Origin: Pseudoxanthomonas sp. CF125
GTDB lineage: Bacteria > Pseudomonadota > Gammaproteobacteria > Xanthomonadales > Xanthomonadaceae
DNA length: 64,000 nucleotides
Assembly (NCBI RefSeq): GCF_900104085.1
Contig: NZ_FNLD01000001.1
Span: forward strand, 1,408,331 to 1,472,330
Direction: 5' to 3'
Position 1 is the stretch's first letter. Each line of letters begins with the position of its first letter. The notes below the pieces were generated by a model. That model saw nothing but the letters and a program-made list of their open reading frames with translations. It was not told the DNA's origin and did not search any database. Below, piece after piece: positions 1 through 10,540 of the stretch. A program made the translations under genes and the position numbers.

Positions 1-652
1 TGAATACGCCGGCATCGACAAGGCGTTTATGCACCCAAGCCGCGATGTTGAGCTCCGAGCGCGCGAAAACGTAGCCCACCGAATCCGGCGTGGGCCTGTC
101 CATCGGCGACAGCAGGATCTCCATGTGCAGACCGTGCTCCACCAAGGTCGATGCGGGAACGATATAGGAACTGGTGGAAGCGGTGCTCTGGAAGGCGATG
201 CTGCGGCCCTTCAGGTCGGCCAGCGAATCGATGCCGCTGTCCTTGCGCGCGAAGAACACCGAGTGGTAGCGGCTCACCCCGCCGCGCTCGGTCAGCAGCA
301 GCGGTTTGGCACCGGCGCGCTTTTGCAATTGCATGGCGGTACCGGCGGTTTCGGTGACCCAGTCCACGCGCCCGCGGCGCAGGTAGCTGGTCATCTGCTG
401 GGCGTCGCGCGCCATCAGGATACGGCCTCCGGTGATGCCTACATCGCGCATGCGCGGCACTACATAGTCCAGCAGCGGTTTGAGCTGCTCGTAGTGGGCC
501 TTGGGATCGTCGCTTATGCGGCCGATGACCAGCACGTTGCCGCTGTCGGAAGGGGGCGGCGATGCCGGCGCTGCCGACACTACCGTCATGGGCGCCTGCA
601 GCAGCAGGAGGGCAAGACCAAACCAGGCTGTACGCAACGTCAGGGCTCGCAT
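1..652 (-). CDS. PhnD-family phosphate/phosphonate-type ABC transporter substrate-binding protein (partial, C-terminus missing)
   Basis: The gene runs off the left edge, so only the first 217 residues are visible. An ATG at 652 opens a basic start followed by a hydrophobic stretch (residues 10-20) ending near AAPA, which fits a Sec signal peptide for a periplasmic protein. The mature part has the layout of PhnD-like binding proteins: a first strand LVIGRI (41-46), a segment in which a residue pair is read as a transported-ligand pocket (about 80-105), and the hinge block HSVFFARKDSGIDSLADLKG (130-149). Substrate is unknown. Members of this family bind phosphonate, phosphate or phosphite, but in Xanthomonadales many are orphan proteins or fused to signalling domains, and the missing end could carry one. 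Confidence 0.75.
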   Translation of the reverse strand, partial: MRALTLRTAWFGLALLLLQAPMTVVSAAPASPPPSDSGNVLVIGRISDDPKAHYEQLKPLLDYVVPRMRDVGITGGRILMARDAQQMTSYLRRGRVDWVTETAGTAMQLQKRAGAKPLLLTERGGVSRYHSVFFARKDSGIDSLADLKGRSIAFQSTASTSSYIVPASTLVEHGLHMEILLSPMDRPTPDSVGYVFARSELNIAAWVHKRLVDAGVF

Positions 653-700
653 CAACGACAGGTACGAGACTAGCCGAAAGCTCCCTTCACGGGTAGCGAT

Positions 701-1492
701 TCAGCTCCGACTCTCTCCGGCCAGCCGCGCCATGCGCTGCGCGTCGGCCAGGATGCCGCGCAATAACCGGACCTCCTGCTCGTTCAGATTGGAGCGCAGG
801 AACAGCCGCCGCAGCTTGCGCATGGCCGATTCCGGGGCCCGGCCCTTGTGGAAATCGATATCGTCCAGGGTTTCCCCCAGCTGTGCGAAAAAACCCTCCA
901 GCTGCGCGTGATTGGCCGGCGTCTCGTGGTTTTCCTCGGCCGCAAGGGGCGCCGCCTCTCCCGCGGCGAGCAAGGCCACCCGCAGTTCGTAGGCCAGCAC
1001 CTGCACGGCCGCAGCCAGGTTGAGCGAGCTGTATTCGGGATTGGCTGGAATATGCACCGAGGCGTGGCAGAGCTGCAGCTCCTCGTTGCTCAGTCCGGTG
1101 CGCTCGCGGCCGAACACCAGCGCCGTCTCGGCCCGGCGGGCCAATGCCGCTACACGTTCGCCCGCCACCCGGGGGTGCAATTCCTCCAGCGCCACCCGCC
1201 GGCTGCGCGCCGTGCAGCCCAGCACGAAGGTGCAGTCGGCCACCGCTTCGGCCAGGGTCGCCACCACGCTGGCCGAGGCCAGCAGATCGTCGGCACCGGC
1301 GGCCCGGCGAAAAGCCTCGTCCGCCGGGTACTGCTCCGGCGCCACCAGCACCAGTTTCGAAAGCCCCATGGTCTTCAGCGCGCGCGCCGCCGCACCGATA
1401 TTGCCGGGGTGCTGGGTGCCGACCAGCACGATGCGGATACGGCTGGCGGCGGTTGCCGGGAGCGATTCTTGCGATTCGGCGGGAATGTTCAT
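701..1492 (-). CDS. trmJ: TrmJ, tRNA (cytidine/uridine-32)-2'-O-methyltransferase
   Basis: A SpoU-class methyltransferase of 263 residues. It uses S-adenosylmethionine to methylate the 2'-O of nucleotide 32 in the anticodon loop of several tRNAs. The three SPOUT knot motifs are visible: NIGAAARA at 31-38, [13 protein letters not shown] at 127-139 and [13 protein letters not shown] at 148-160. The tail after residue 180 matches the dimerising C-terminal extension typical of TrmJ rather than other SpoU enzymes. It is divergent from suhB, with about 120 bp between the start codons, the same arrangement as in many gammaproteobacteria. Nothing unusual is seen in the active-site residues. Confidence 0.93.
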   Translation of the reverse strand: MNIPAESQESLPATAASRIRIVLVGTQHPGNIGAAARALKTMGLSKLVLVAPEQYPADEAFRRAAGADDLLASASVVATLAEAVADCTFVLGCTARSRRVALEELHPRVAGERVAALARRAETALVFGRERTGLSNEELQLCHASVHIPANPEYSSLNLAAAVQVLAYELRVALLAAGEAAPLAAEENHETPANHAQLEGFFAQLGETLDDIDFHKGRAPESAMRKLRRLFLRSNLNEQEVRLLRGILADAQRMARLAGESRS

Positions 1493-1615
1493 GGGCGTAG
1501 AGGAGTGTTCGTGGGCACAGATGTTAAACTGCGCGCGCCGGTCTACGCGCCGTGCCGCTCTTTAACCACTCGTTCCGTCCCACCCGTCTGCCTGTCCGCC
1601 CGAGGTCTGTCGCCC

Positions 1616-2440
1616 ATGCTGAATCCTGTCATCACCATCATGGTCAAGGCCGCGCGCCAGGGGGGCAACGTCCTGTTGCGCAACATCAACAAGCTCGACG
1701 CCCTGAGCGTGGTGGAAAAGGGACGCCTGGACTACGCCAGCGAAGTGGATGCGGACGCCGAAAAGGCCGTCATCAAGGAACTCAAGCGCGCCTACCCGGA
1801 CTATTCGGTGCTGGGCGAGGAAAGCGGCGGCCAGGCCGGCAAGAACGGGCGCTACACCTGGGTCATCGACCCGCTGGATGGCACCAGCAACTACCTGCGG
1901 GGCTTCCCGCACTACTGCGTTTCCATCGCCCTGGTCGATAACGGCGAACCCACCGACGCGGTGATCTTCGACCCGCTGCGCAACGAGCTGTTCACCGCCA
2001 GTCGCGGTAGCGGCGCCCAGCTCAACGAACGCCGCATCCGCGTCACCGACCGCAAAGACCTGGCTGGCGCCACCATCGCCACCGGCTTCGCCCCGCGCGA
2101 ACGCGCCCGCGCCGGCCCGCAGTTGGAATGCGTGCGCGAACTGCTGGTGCAGGCCGAGGACGTGCGCCGCACCGGTTCTGCCGCGCTGGATCTGGCCTAT
2201 GTGGCCTGCGGCCGCAGCGATGCCTATTTCGAAGCCGGCGTGAAAGCCTGGGACATCGCCGCCGGCGTGCTGCTGGTGCGCGAGGCCGGCGGCAAGGTCT
2301 GCGACTACCGCGGCGCCAACCTGGCGCGAATGGATTTCCAGGGCGCCAAGGACCACCAGGTCGTGGCCGGCAACATCAAGGTCTGCGAGGCGCTGCAGAA
2401 GGTTATCGTGACTTCGGGCTACGCCGCCAGCTTCAACTGA
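1616..2440 (+). CDS. suhB: SuhB, inositol-1-monophosphatase family protein
   Basis: Length is 274 residues from the ATG at 1616. A much longer open frame extends upstream, but that part is antisense to trmJ and reads like shadow sequence. Metal-binding motifs of the Mg-dependent phosphatase superfamily are intact: GEES at 67-70, DPLDGT at 85-90 and WDIAAG at 212-217. The protein hydrolyses inositol monophosphates. In enterobacteria SuhB also joins the rRNA antitermination complex with NusA and NusB. That second role is known for the family and cannot be read from this sequence. Confidence 0.93.
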   Translation: MLNPVITIMVKAARQGGNVLLRNINKLDALSVVEKGRLDYASEVDADAEKAVIKELKRAYPDYSVLGEESGGQAGKNGRYTWVIDPLDGTSNYLRGFPHYCVSIALVDNGEPTDAVIFDPLRNELFTASRGSGAQLNERRIRVTDRKDLAGATIATGFAPRERARAGPQLECVRELLVQAEDVRRTGSAALDLAYVACGRSDAYFEAGVKAWDIAAGVLLVREAGGKVCDYRGANLARMDFQGAKDHQVVAGNIKVCEALQKVIVTSGYAASFN

Positions 2441-2454
2441 CCGCGCGCGGCTTC

Positions 2455-2550
2455 TGTAGGAGCTGCGTAAGCTGCGACTCAGCCGGGGTCAGAGCAAGCC
2501 GGATTCGTGGCATGTTTTGGATGCCGGTCGCAGCTTACGCAGCTCCTACA
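2455..2550. repeat. Inverted repeat of the GTAG palindrome family
   Basis: Two 24-base arms are exact reverse complements: 2455-2478, beginning TGTAGGAGCTGCG, and 2527-2550, ending in the mirrored CTCCTACA. They flank a 48-base spacer. Arms starting with GTAG and followed by a GC-rich palindrome are characteristic of REP elements mobilised by RAYT transposases. No such transposase is in the window. Confidence 0.75.
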
Positions 2551-2564
2551 AGGACCCCAGCATG

Positions 2565-2596
2565 AAAAAAGGCCGCGAATTTCGCGGCCTTTTTAT
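2565..2596. terminator. Bidirectional intrinsic terminator between suhB and secF
   Basis: The palindrome GGCCGCGAATTTCGCGGCC (2571-2589) is preceded by six A and followed by five T, so it can terminate transcription from either side. It sits between the convergent suhB (+) and secF (-) genes, where such a shared terminator is expected. Confidence 0.85.
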
Positions 2597-2614
2597 TGCG
2601 GTGTCGGCAGGCTT

Positions 2615-3580
2615 TTATGGCCGGCGGGCCAGCGCCGCTTCTTCCCGCGCCTTCGGCAGCAGATCCTGCTTGGTGACCTTCAGGAACCAGATGGTCAGCA
2701 ACGGACAGGCCACGAAGATCGAGGAGATGGTGCCGATCACGATGCCCAGCATCTGCGAGATCGCCATGCCTTCCAGCGAACCGCCGCCGTACAGGTACAG
2801 CGCCAGCACAGTGAGGAAGGCCACGAACGAAGTGATGATGGTGCGCGACAGGGTCTGGTTGACCGAACGGTTGAGGATCTCCACCGGTTCGGCGCGCAGA
2901 CTGCGGAAATTCTCGCGCACGCGGTCGAACACCACGATGGTGTCGTTGATCGAGAAACCCATCACCGACAACAGGCCGGCCAGCACGGTCAAGTCGAACT
3001 CGCGCCCGGTCAGGGCGAAGAAGCCGGCCACGATCAGCACGTCGTGCAAGGTGGTGAGGATGGCCGCCACCGCGAACTTCCACTCGAAGCGGAACGAGAT
3101 GTAGATCAGAAAGCCGACCACCACGAAGATAAGCGCGTAAAGGGCTCTCTCAGCCAGCTCGTTTCCGACCTGTGGTCCGACGAACTCGTTGCGCAGCATC
3201 TTGGCGACGTTGTCCGGCGTAGAGGCGGCCGCCACTACTTCCTTGACGGTAGTGTTGTCGCTGCCGGAGCTGCTCTGCCCTTCGCGGGGCTGCAGACGGA
3301 TGAGCAGGTCGCTACCGGTGCCGAAAGTCTGTACCTGGGCGCTGGTGTAGCCGGCCGCGGCAAGTCGTTCGCGCACTCCATCCACTTCCGGCGCTTTGTC
3401 GAAACGCAGTTCGACCACGGTGCCGCCGGTGAAATCCAGCGCGTAGTTGAAGTTCTTGAATGCGATCGCGCCGACAGCGACGACCGCCAGCAACAGCGCC
3501 ACGGCCAGCGACACCCAGCGCAACCGCATGAAGTTGAAGTTGGTGTCGTTGGGTATGAGATGCAACGGGAAAAGTTTCAT
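2615..3580 (-). CDS. secF: SecF, protein translocase accessory subunit
   Basis: A 321-residue inner-membrane protein. A first membrane helix at about 20-41 is followed by the family signature NYALDFTGGT (45-54). The periplasmic P1 domain spans about 55-150, and five further helices include the conserved segment GFSINDTIVVFDR in the C-terminal half. With SecD it forms the proton-driven complex that pulls preproteins out of the SecYEG channel on the periplasmic side. It follows secD with a 15-base gap, so the two are probably one operon. The start MKLFPLHLIP matches the usual N-terminus of the family. Confidence 0.97.
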   Translation of the reverse strand: MKLFPLHLIPNDTNFNFMRLRWVSLAVALLLAVVAVGAIAFKNFNYALDFTGGTVVELRFDKAPEVDGVRERLAAAGYTSAQVQTFGTGSDLLIRLQPREGQSSSGSDNTTVKEVVAAASTPDNVAKMLRNEFVGPQVGNELAERALYALIFVVVGFLIYISFRFEWKFAVAAILTTLHDVLIVAGFFALTGREFDLTVLAGLLSVMGFSINDTIVVFDRVRENFRSLRAEPVEILNRSVNQTLSRTIITSFVAFLTVLALYLYGGGSLEGMAISQMLGIVIGTISSIFVACPLLTIWFLKVTKQDLLPKAREEAALARRP

Positions 3581-3595
3581 GGTCGGTGTGTCCCG

Positions 3596-5488
3596 TTAGA
3601 TGGCCAGTGACTTGAGCTTGCGGCGGCGGCCGTAGATCAAGGTGGCGATGCCGCGCGATACGGTGACGGCAGTGAATACGGAGGTCAGAATGCCGATGAT
3701 CATGGTCACCGCAAAGCCTTTCAGCGGCCCGGTGCCGAAGGCGTACAGCGCCACGCCTGCCAGCAGAGCGGTCATGTTCGAATCGAAAATAGTGCCCGAA
3801 GCCTTGTCGTAACCGGTGGCGATGGCCGCCAGAGGCGGCACCCCGGCGCGCAGCTCTTCGCGTATTCGCTCGTTGATCAGCACGTTGGCGTCCACCGACA
3901 TGCCGATGGTCAGCGCCAAACCGGCGAAACCGGGCAAGGTCATGGTGGCGCCGAACATCGACATCACCGCGACCACCATCACCAGGTTGAGCAACAGCGC
4001 CACGCACGTGATCAAGCCGAACATGCGGTAATAGACAAGAAAGAACGCCAGCGCGAACAGGAACGAGAACATCACCGCTTTGGTGCCGCGCTCGACGTTC
4101 TCCGCACCCAGGCTCGGGCCGACCACGCGTTCTTCGATGAAATCCATCGGCGCGGCCAACGCGCCGGCCTTCAACTGCTCGGCGAGCTTATTGGCTTCCT
4201 CCTTGCCCAAACCGGTGGTCTGGAAGGTCTTGCCCAGCGGTTCCTTCGTCGTGGCGGAGCTGATTACGTACTCATCGACGCGCGAAGACCTGACTTCCTT
4301 GCCATCCACGACGCTGAGAGTCGGAACGCGTTCGACGTAGACGATGCCGATGCGCTTGCCCACGTTGTCGATGGTGTGGTCGAACATGCGCTTGCCGCCG
4401 GCGCCGTTGAGCGTGATCAGCACCGACGGCGATCCGGTCTGCGAATCGGTCTGGGGCGCGGCGTTGACCAGCTGGTCGCCGGATACGAGCAAACGCTTGG
4501 ACAGCAGGAGCGCCTGCTTGTTCTGGTCGTAATAGATGCGCGAATCGCCGGGAATATTGCCATCGCGCAAAGCGGCGGCGGCCGCGGCTTCGTCGCCGGT
4601 AACGGCCCTGAATTCCAGGGTGGCGGTCGCGCCGATGATGTCCTTGGCGCGCGCGGTGTCCTGCAGGCCCGGCAGCTCTACGACCAGCCGATCATCGCCC
4701 TGCCGCTGCAACACCGGTTCGGCGACGCCGATGGCGTTGACGCGGTTCGCGATCACCGTGCGGTTCTGCTCGATCGCATTGGAAGCGATGCGTCCCAGCT
4801 CGGCCGCAGGCAAAGTCACCATCACCTGCTTGCCTTCGGTCGTGTAGGAAAAGCCGGCGGACAAACCAGGCACCGCAACTCCGCCGTCGCTGGTGCCGGT
4901 CAGATTCTCGGAGATCAGCTGGCGCGCCTTGGCGGCGTCGTTTTCCGATACCAGGGTCACTGCGATGTGGGAATCGTCCAGCTTGTTGACGGCGGTGTAG
5001 CCGACCTTGTTGTCGCGGAGAATCACCCGGATGCTGTCGAGGTAGGACTCGATCGTTTTCGCCAAGGCAGCCTTCTGGTCGACCTGCATCAAGAAATGCA
5101 CGCCACCCTGGAGATCCAGGCCCAGCGACATGGGCCTGGCATGCAGCGCTTCCAGCCACGCAGGCACGGTCGAAGCAAGATTCAAAGCGACCGAATAGTC
5201 GTCGCCCAGTTCGGGCCGCAGCGTGTCGGCCGCCTTGGTTTGGACGTCCGCACTGGCAAGCCTCACCAACAGGTGGTCCGACTCCAGGTCGATCGCTTTC
5301 GGCACCACGCCGACCTTCTTCAGTCCGGCTTCCACCCGTTGGCGCAAGGCCTGGTCCACGGCGAAACCGCGGCTGGGAGTGATCTGAACGGAACTGTCGG
5401 AGGGATAGAGGTTGGGCAGCGCATAAAGCCCGCTCAGCACCACTACCAGCAGGATGGCGACGTATTTCCAGCGTGGGAATTCAAGCAT
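3596..5488 (-). CDS. secD: SecD, protein translocase accessory subunit
   Basis: Length of 630 residues is normal for a proteobacterial SecD. There is one N-terminal helix (about 8-26). The hallmark LGLDLQGGVHF lies at 122-132. The large periplasmic P1 domain follows, and six C-terminal helices carry the RND-type segment with the motif GMSVDANVLINERIREEL. It partners SecF, encoded just downstream, and YajC, encoded upstream. The order yajC-secD-secF and its coupling to tgt-queA is the standard proteobacterial arrangement. No truncation or odd composition is seen. Confidence 0.97.
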   Translation of the reverse strand: MLEFPRWKYVAILLVVVLSGLYALPNLYPSDSSVQITPSRGFAVDQALRQRVEAGLKKVGVVPKAIDLESDHLLVRLASADVQTKAADTLRPELGDDYSVALNLASTVPAWLEALHARPMSLGLDLQGGVHFLMQVDQKAALAKTIESYLDSIRVILRDNKVGYTAVNKLDDSHIAVTLVSENDAAKARQLISENLTGTSDGGVAVPGLSAGFSYTTEGKQVMVTLPAAELGRIASNAIEQNRTVIANRVNAIGVAEPVLQRQGDDRLVVELPGLQDTARAKDIIGATATLEFRAVTGDEAAAAAALRDGNIPGDSRIYYDQNKQALLLSKRLLVSGDQLVNAAPQTDSQTGSPSVLITLNGAGGKRMFDHTIDNVGKRIGIVYVERVPTLSVVDGKEVRSSRVDEYVISSATTKEPLGKTFQTTGLGKEEANKLAEQLKAGALAAPMDFIEERVVGPSLGAENVERGTKAVMFSFLFALAFFLVYYRMFGLITCVALLLNLVMVVAVMSMFGATMTLPGFAGLALTIGMSVDANVLINERIREELRAGVPPLAAIATGYDKASGTIFDSNMTALLAGVALYAFGTGPLKGFAVTMIIGILTSVFTAVTVSRGIATLIYGRRRKLKSLAI

Positions 5489-5588
5489 CGGAGAGTTCCA
5501 GGTCGAACTTTACCCAGGCAGGCGCAACGCCGGCCGGGAGGTTGGATACCGCGAAGACCGGACGCTCCTTGCGGGCAGTCCGGCTCAT
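5481..5588 (-). CDS. Possible 35-residue small ORF between yajC and secD
   Basis: An ATG at 5588 opens 35 codons that end in a TGA overlapping the secD start by 8 bases. The peptide begins MSRTARKERP and ends KFDLELSDA. It has no membrane segment or recognised motif and no Shine-Dalgarno sequence ahead of it. It could act only as a translational link from yajC to secD, or it may be chance. It is recorded because it fills the only sizeable gap in an otherwise tight operon. Confidence 0.2.
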   Translation of the reverse strand: MSRTARKERPVFAVSNLPAGVAPAWVKFDLELSDA

Positions 5589-5598
5589 CGCAGCGTGA

Positions 5599-5940
5599 TC
5601 AAGCGGACTTGAGCGTGCCCTTGGGCAGCACGTTGCCGACTGCGGCCTTCTGCACGCGCACGCGCACGTTGTCGGCCACTTCGACGGTGACGAAGTTGTC
5701 GCCGATGTCGGTCACGGTGCCGGCGATGCCGCCCGAGGTGATCACTTCGTCGCCCTTGGACAGCTTGTCCAGCATGCCGCGGTGTTCCTTGGCGCGCTTC
5801 ATCTGCGGACGGATCATCAGGAAGTACATCACCGCGATCAGAATGATCGGGAACAGCAGCATGCCGAATCCACCACCGGCGGGAGCAGCGCCAGCGGCCT
5901 GGGCATGGGCGGTGGGAATCAGGAAATCGAGCAGGTTCAT
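5599..5940 (-). CDS. yajC: YajC, Sec translocase auxiliary membrane subunit
   Basis: A small single-span protein of 113 residues. An Ala/Gly-rich N-terminus leads into a membrane helix (about 25-43). The highly conserved RPQMKRAKEH follows at 44-53, then a cytoplasmic domain with GDEVITSGGIAGTV (63-76). YajC associates with SecDF and YidC in the inner membrane. It is the first Sec gene after tgt on this strand. Confidence 0.95.
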   Translation of the reverse strand: MNLLDFLIPTAHAQAAGAAPAGGGFGMLLFPIILIAVMYFLMIRPQMKRAKEHRGMLDKLSKGDEVITSGGIAGTVTDIGDNFVTVEVADNVRVRVQKAAVGNVLPKGTLKSA

Positions 5941-6161
5941 CAGGTCATCCGATAGGGCCGAAAACAGCCGGGAATTATGCCATGGGGGCGGCCCGGCGTC
6001 CCCGCAAGCAGGGAAATTGCCTCAAATCCACCGAAAATCCCCCAACGGCAAGGAAAAGACCTTCGATTCGCGCAAAGGTTCCACCTCCCACCCTGGCCGT
6101 AGGTCGGCCCTACGCGGCCGACGCCCCGCGATGCCACAGGAATCCGAGTCCCAACGCCGCT

Positions 6162-7375
<1,214 letters not shown>

Positions 7376-7395
7376 ACCCGAACACTCGTTGCACT

Positions 7396-8430
7396 TCATT
7401 GCCTGTGCTCCGGAAACAGCAACATCGCATCCCCATAGGAAAAGAACCGGTATTTCTCCCGTACCGCGTGCTCATAAGCCGAAAACACACGGTCCTTGCC
7501 CGCGAACGCGGACACCAGCATCAGCAGCGTGCTTTCCGGCAAATGGAAGTTGGTCAGCATCGCATCGACGCTGCGGATGCGGTAACCCGGGAAAATGAAG
7601 ATCTGCGTTTCGCCAGCGAACGGCTGCAGTTCGCCATTGCGCAGCGCCGATTCCAACGCACGCACCACCGTCGTACCCACCGCGATCACCCGTCCGCCGC
7701 GGGCGCGGGTGGCGCGCACCTGCTCCACCAGCGCAGCGCCTACGTTCAGCCACTCGCTATGCATGCGGTGTTCGCGCACATCGTCCACGCGCACCGGCTG
7801 GAAGGTGCCCGCACCTACATGCAGGGTGACGTGGCCGAACTCGATGCCTTGCGCGCGCAGGGTTTCCAGCAGCGCATCGTCGAAGTGCAGACCGGCGGTC
7901 GGCGCGGCCACTGCACCCAGTTCGCGCGCGAACACGGTCTGGTAACGCTCATCGTCGTCGATGCCTGGATCGCGATGGATGTACGGCGGCAGCGGCAAAC
8001 GGCCCGCCTTCAGTAACCAGCTTTCCAACGCGCCGTCGACGTGGAAACGCAGCTGGTAGAACTCGCCGTCGCGTCCCAACACCTCCGCTTCGCCGCCCGC
8101 ATCCAGGGCGATGCGTCCGCCCGGCTTGGGCGATTTGCTGGCGCCGATCTGCACCCGCGCCCGGTTGTCCGGCAGCAGGCGCTCGATCAGGATTTCCACC
8201 CGTCCGCCGCTTTCCTTCTGCCCGAACAGCCGCGCCGGAATCACGCGTGTGTCGTTGAACACCAGCAGATCGCCCTTGCGCAGCAATTGCGGAAAATCGC
8301 GTACTTGCCGATCCGCAAACGGCGCGTCGCCCGGCGGCACCACCAGCAGGCGACTGGCGGAACGCTCGGCCAACGGCTGCTGCGCAATCAGCTCGGGCGG
8401 CAGTTCGTAGTGGAAATCGGATTTCTTCAA
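7396..8430 (-). CDS. queA: QueA, S-adenosylmethionine:tRNA ribosyltransferase-isomerase
   Basis: QueA transfers and isomerises the ribosyl part of S-adenosylmethionine onto preQ1 in tRNA, giving epoxyqueuosine. The family opening is [17 protein letters not shown]. Here that position is encoded by a TTG at 8430, with AGGG about 9 bases upstream, giving 344 residues. An in-frame ATG nine codons earlier (8457) has no ribosome-binding sequence, so TTG is preferred but not proven. Family motifs [13 protein letters not shown], the AAPTAGLHF block and [13 protein letters not shown] near the C-terminus are all present. Confidence 0.92.
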   Translation of the reverse strand: MKKSDFHYELPPELIAQQPLAERSASRLLVVPPGDAPFADRQVRDFPQLLRKGDLLVFNDTRVIPARLFGQKESGGRVEILIERLLPDNRARVQIGASKSPKPGGRIALDAGGEAEVLGRDGEFYQLRFHVDGALESWLLKAGRLPLPPYIHRDPGIDDDERYQTVFARELGAVAAPTAGLHFDDALLETLRAQGIEFGHVTLHVGAGTFQPVRVDDVREHRMHSEWLNVGAALVEQVRATRARGGRVIAVGTTVVRALESALRNGELQPFAGETQIFIFPGYRIRSVDAMLTNFHLPESTLLMLVSAFAGKDRVFSAYEHAVREKYRFFSYGDAMLLFPEHRQ

Positions 8431-8468
8431 CGTGATGGGCCCTGGAAGGCCGCGCATTGTACGTGAGG

Positions 8469-8903
8469 CTAGCGCTCGAACTTGGTGGAAAGGATCAACG
8501 CCGAGGTGGTGCGTTCGACACCGTCGATTTCGCCGATGCGATCGGTCAGCACATCCATTTCGGCCATGGTGGGCACCACGCCCAGGGCGATCAGGTCGTA
8601 GGAGCCGGTCACCGAGTGCAGCAGGCGCAGCTCCGGCATGGCCCGCAGCGCCTTGGTCACCGCCACCATCTGCTTGGGCTGCACCGCGATCATGATGTGG
8701 CCGCGGATCTGGCCGTGTTCGTATTCGTCGGCCAGGCGCACCGCATAGCCGCTGATCACACCCTGGCGCTCCAGACGGTCGATCCGGCTTTGCACGGTGG
8801 TGCGCGAGAGCCCGAGCCGACGAGCGATGTCTGCGGTGGAGGCGCGGGCATTCTCGCGCAGCAGGGAAAGCAGCAACTGGTCTGCAGGGGTGATCTTCGT
8901 CAT
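8469..8903 (-). CDS. Lrp/AsnC-family transcriptional regulator
   Basis: A 144-residue protein with an N-terminal winged helix (about 5-55, recognition helix around [16 protein letters not shown]) and a C-terminal RAM/ligand-binding domain (about 65-140) containing the GSYDLIALG strand. Such regulators respond to amino acids and bind as oligomers. It is transcribed away from an aminotransferase gene. A perfect 25-bp palindrome begins 7 bases upstream of its start, so it probably represses itself and controls the neighbour. Its effector cannot be told from sequence. Confidence 0.9.
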   Translation of the reverse strand: MTKITPADQLLLSLLRENARASTADIARRLGLSRTTVQSRIDRLERQGVISGYAVRLADEYEHGQIRGHIMIAVQPKQMVAVTKALRAMPELRLLHSVTGSYDLIALGVVPTMAEMDVLTDRIGEIDGVERTTSALILSTKFER

Positions 8904-8909
8904 GGGCTT

Positions 8910-8934
8910 AATTTTCGTCGATTAGACGAAAATT
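8910..8934. promoter_or_regulatory. Likely operator of the Lrp-type regulator
   Basis: A perfect palindrome has 10-base arms AATTTTCGTC and GACGAAAATT around GATTA. It lies in the 117-bp divergent region between the regulator and the aminotransferase. A related half-site, ACGACGAAATTA, follows at about 8965-8976. Spaced AT-flanked sites like these match how Lrp proteins bind. Assignment to this regulator is inferred from position. Confidence 0.7.
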
Positions 8935-9020
8935 ACCATGAAACAGTCGAATCATCACTATCAAACGACGAAATTATCCCGATAATGGTCCGCTTGCCGC
9001 CAAATAATATGGAGAGCGCC

Positions 9021-10517
9021 ATGACCCTGATCGAAAAACTCGCCCCGCTGCGCGCTCATGCGGGCAAACGCATGACCACCGGTCTGGACGACGCCACCCT
9101 GCTGCGCCTGGCCAAGTCGCACCCCGATCTGGAAGCGGCAGTCGCAGCCGCGGCCGCCGAACACGAAAACCTGCGCGATGAATTCGCCGATCTGTTCGCC
9201 CTGGACGAGGACGCGCAGCTGCGCGCCGTGCAGGGCGGCTACATCAACTTCTACGCCGAAGACGCGGTCAACCCCTACGTCGCCCTGGCCGCGCGCGGCC
9301 CATGGGTGGTCACCATCAACGGCGCTGTGCTGTACGACGCCGGCGGCTACGGCATGATCGGTTTCGGGCACACGCCCGAGGCGGTGATGGAAGCGATGGC
9401 GCGCCCGCAGGTGATGGCCAACATCATGACCCCCAGCCTGTCGCAGCTGCGCTTCGACCGCGCGTTGCGCAAGGAGATCGGCCACACCCGCGGCGGTTGT
9501 CCGTTCGCCAAGTTCCTGTGCCTGAATTCCGGCTCCGAATCGGTCGGCCTGGCAGCACGCATCGCCGACATCAACACCAAGCTGCAGACCGATGCCGGCG
9601 CCAAGTACGCCGGCCGGACGATCAAGCGCGTGGTGGTGAAAGGCAGCTTCCACGGTCGCACCGAACGCCCGGCGCTGTATTCGGATTCCTCGCGCAAGGC
9701 CTATCAGCAGTACCTGGCCAGCTACCGCAACGAAGATTCGGTGATCGCGGTCGATCCCTACGACGCCGAAGCGTTGAAGCGCGTGTTCGCCGACGCCGAT
9801 AGCAAGGGCTGGTTCGTCGAAGCCGTATTCCTTGAGCCGGTGATGGGCGAAGGCGACCCTGGCCGCTCGTTGCCGCCGGCTTTCTATGCGGTCGCGCGCG
9901 AACTGACCCGCAGCCACGGCAGCCTGCTGCTGGTCGATTCCATCCAGGCCGGCCTGCGCGCGCACGGCGTACTGTCCATCGTGGACTATCCCGGCTTCGA
10001 AGGCCTGGATGCGCCGGATATGGAAACCTATTCGAAGGCGCTCAACGCCGCGCAGTACCCGCTGTCCGTGCTCGCCGTGAACGAACGCGCCGCCGGCCTG
10101 TACCGCAAGGGCGTGTACGGCAACACCATGACCAGCAACCCGCGCGCGCTGGACGTGGCCTGTGCGGTGCTGAACCTGCTGACCCCGCAATTGCGCGAGA
10201 ACATCCGCAAACGCGGCGCCGAAGCCATCGAGAAGCTCGAGAAGCTGAAATCCGAACTGGGCGGCCTGATCACCAAGGTACAGGGCACCGGCCTGCTGTT
10301 CTCGTGCGAACTCGCCCCGCAGTTCAAGTGCTACGGCGCCGGCTCCACTGAAGAATGGCTGCGCGAACGCGGCCTCAACGTCATCCACGGCGGCGCCAAC
10401 TCGCTGCGCTTCACCCCGCACTTCGCGATGACGGCCGATGAGTTGGACCTGCTGGTCGGCATGGTCGGGCAGGCGCTGCGCGAAGGTCCACGCCTGTCTC
10501 AGGCGGCAGCCGCCTAA
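9021..10517 (+). CDS. Class III pyridoxal-phosphate aminotransferase, divergent from an Lrp regulator
   Basis: A 498-residue protein starting at ATG 9021 with GGAGAG 4-9 bases upstream. The fold-I PLP core is visible: the phosphate-binding NSGSESV at 169-175, HGRTERPALYS at 211-221, and a DSIQAG segment at 306-311. The DSIQAG segment stands where most class III enzymes have DEVQ-x-G. The probable Schiff-base lysine is K339 in YSKALNAAQYP. An N-terminal helical extension of about 75 residues precedes the PLP domain, longer than in ornithine or 4-aminobutyrate aminotransferases. Substrate is unknown. The divergent Lrp regulator points to an amino acid or omega-amine. Confidence 0.85.
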   Translation: MTLIEKLAPLRAHAGKRMTTGLDDATLLRLAKSHPDLEAAVAAAAAEHENLRDEFADLFALDEDAQLRAVQGGYINFYAEDAVNPYVALAARGPWVVTINGAVLYDAGGYGMIGFGHTPEAVMEAMARPQVMANIMTPSLSQLRFDRALRKEIGHTRGGCPFAKFLCLNSGSESVGLAARIADINTKLQTDAGAKYAGRTIKRVVVKGSFHGRTERPALYSDSSRKAYQQYLASYRNEDSVIAVDPYDAEALKRVFADADSKGWFVEAVFLEPVMGEGDPGRSLPPAFYAVARELTRSHGSLLLVDSIQAGLRAHGVLSIVDYPGFEGLDAPDMETYSKALNAAQYPLSVLAVNERAAGLYRKGVYGNTMTSNPRALDVACAVLNLLTPQLRENIRKRGAEAIEKLEKLKSELGGLITKVQGTGLLFSCELAPQFKCYGAGSTEEWLRERGLNVIHGGANSLRFTPHFAMTADELDLLVGMVGQALREGPRLSQAAAA

Positions 10518-10540
10518 GAGCCGGCGCAACCGCACTCAAC

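Noticed and set aside
848-1615. An N-terminal extension of SuhB
   Set aside because: It is antisense to trmJ and has no similarity to the phosphatase; the ATG at 1616 gives the standard length.
8961-10535. A 524-codon minus-strand frame opposite the aminotransferase
   Set aside because: It reads as repetitive, low-complexity sequence without motifs, while the plus-strand enzyme has PLP motifs.
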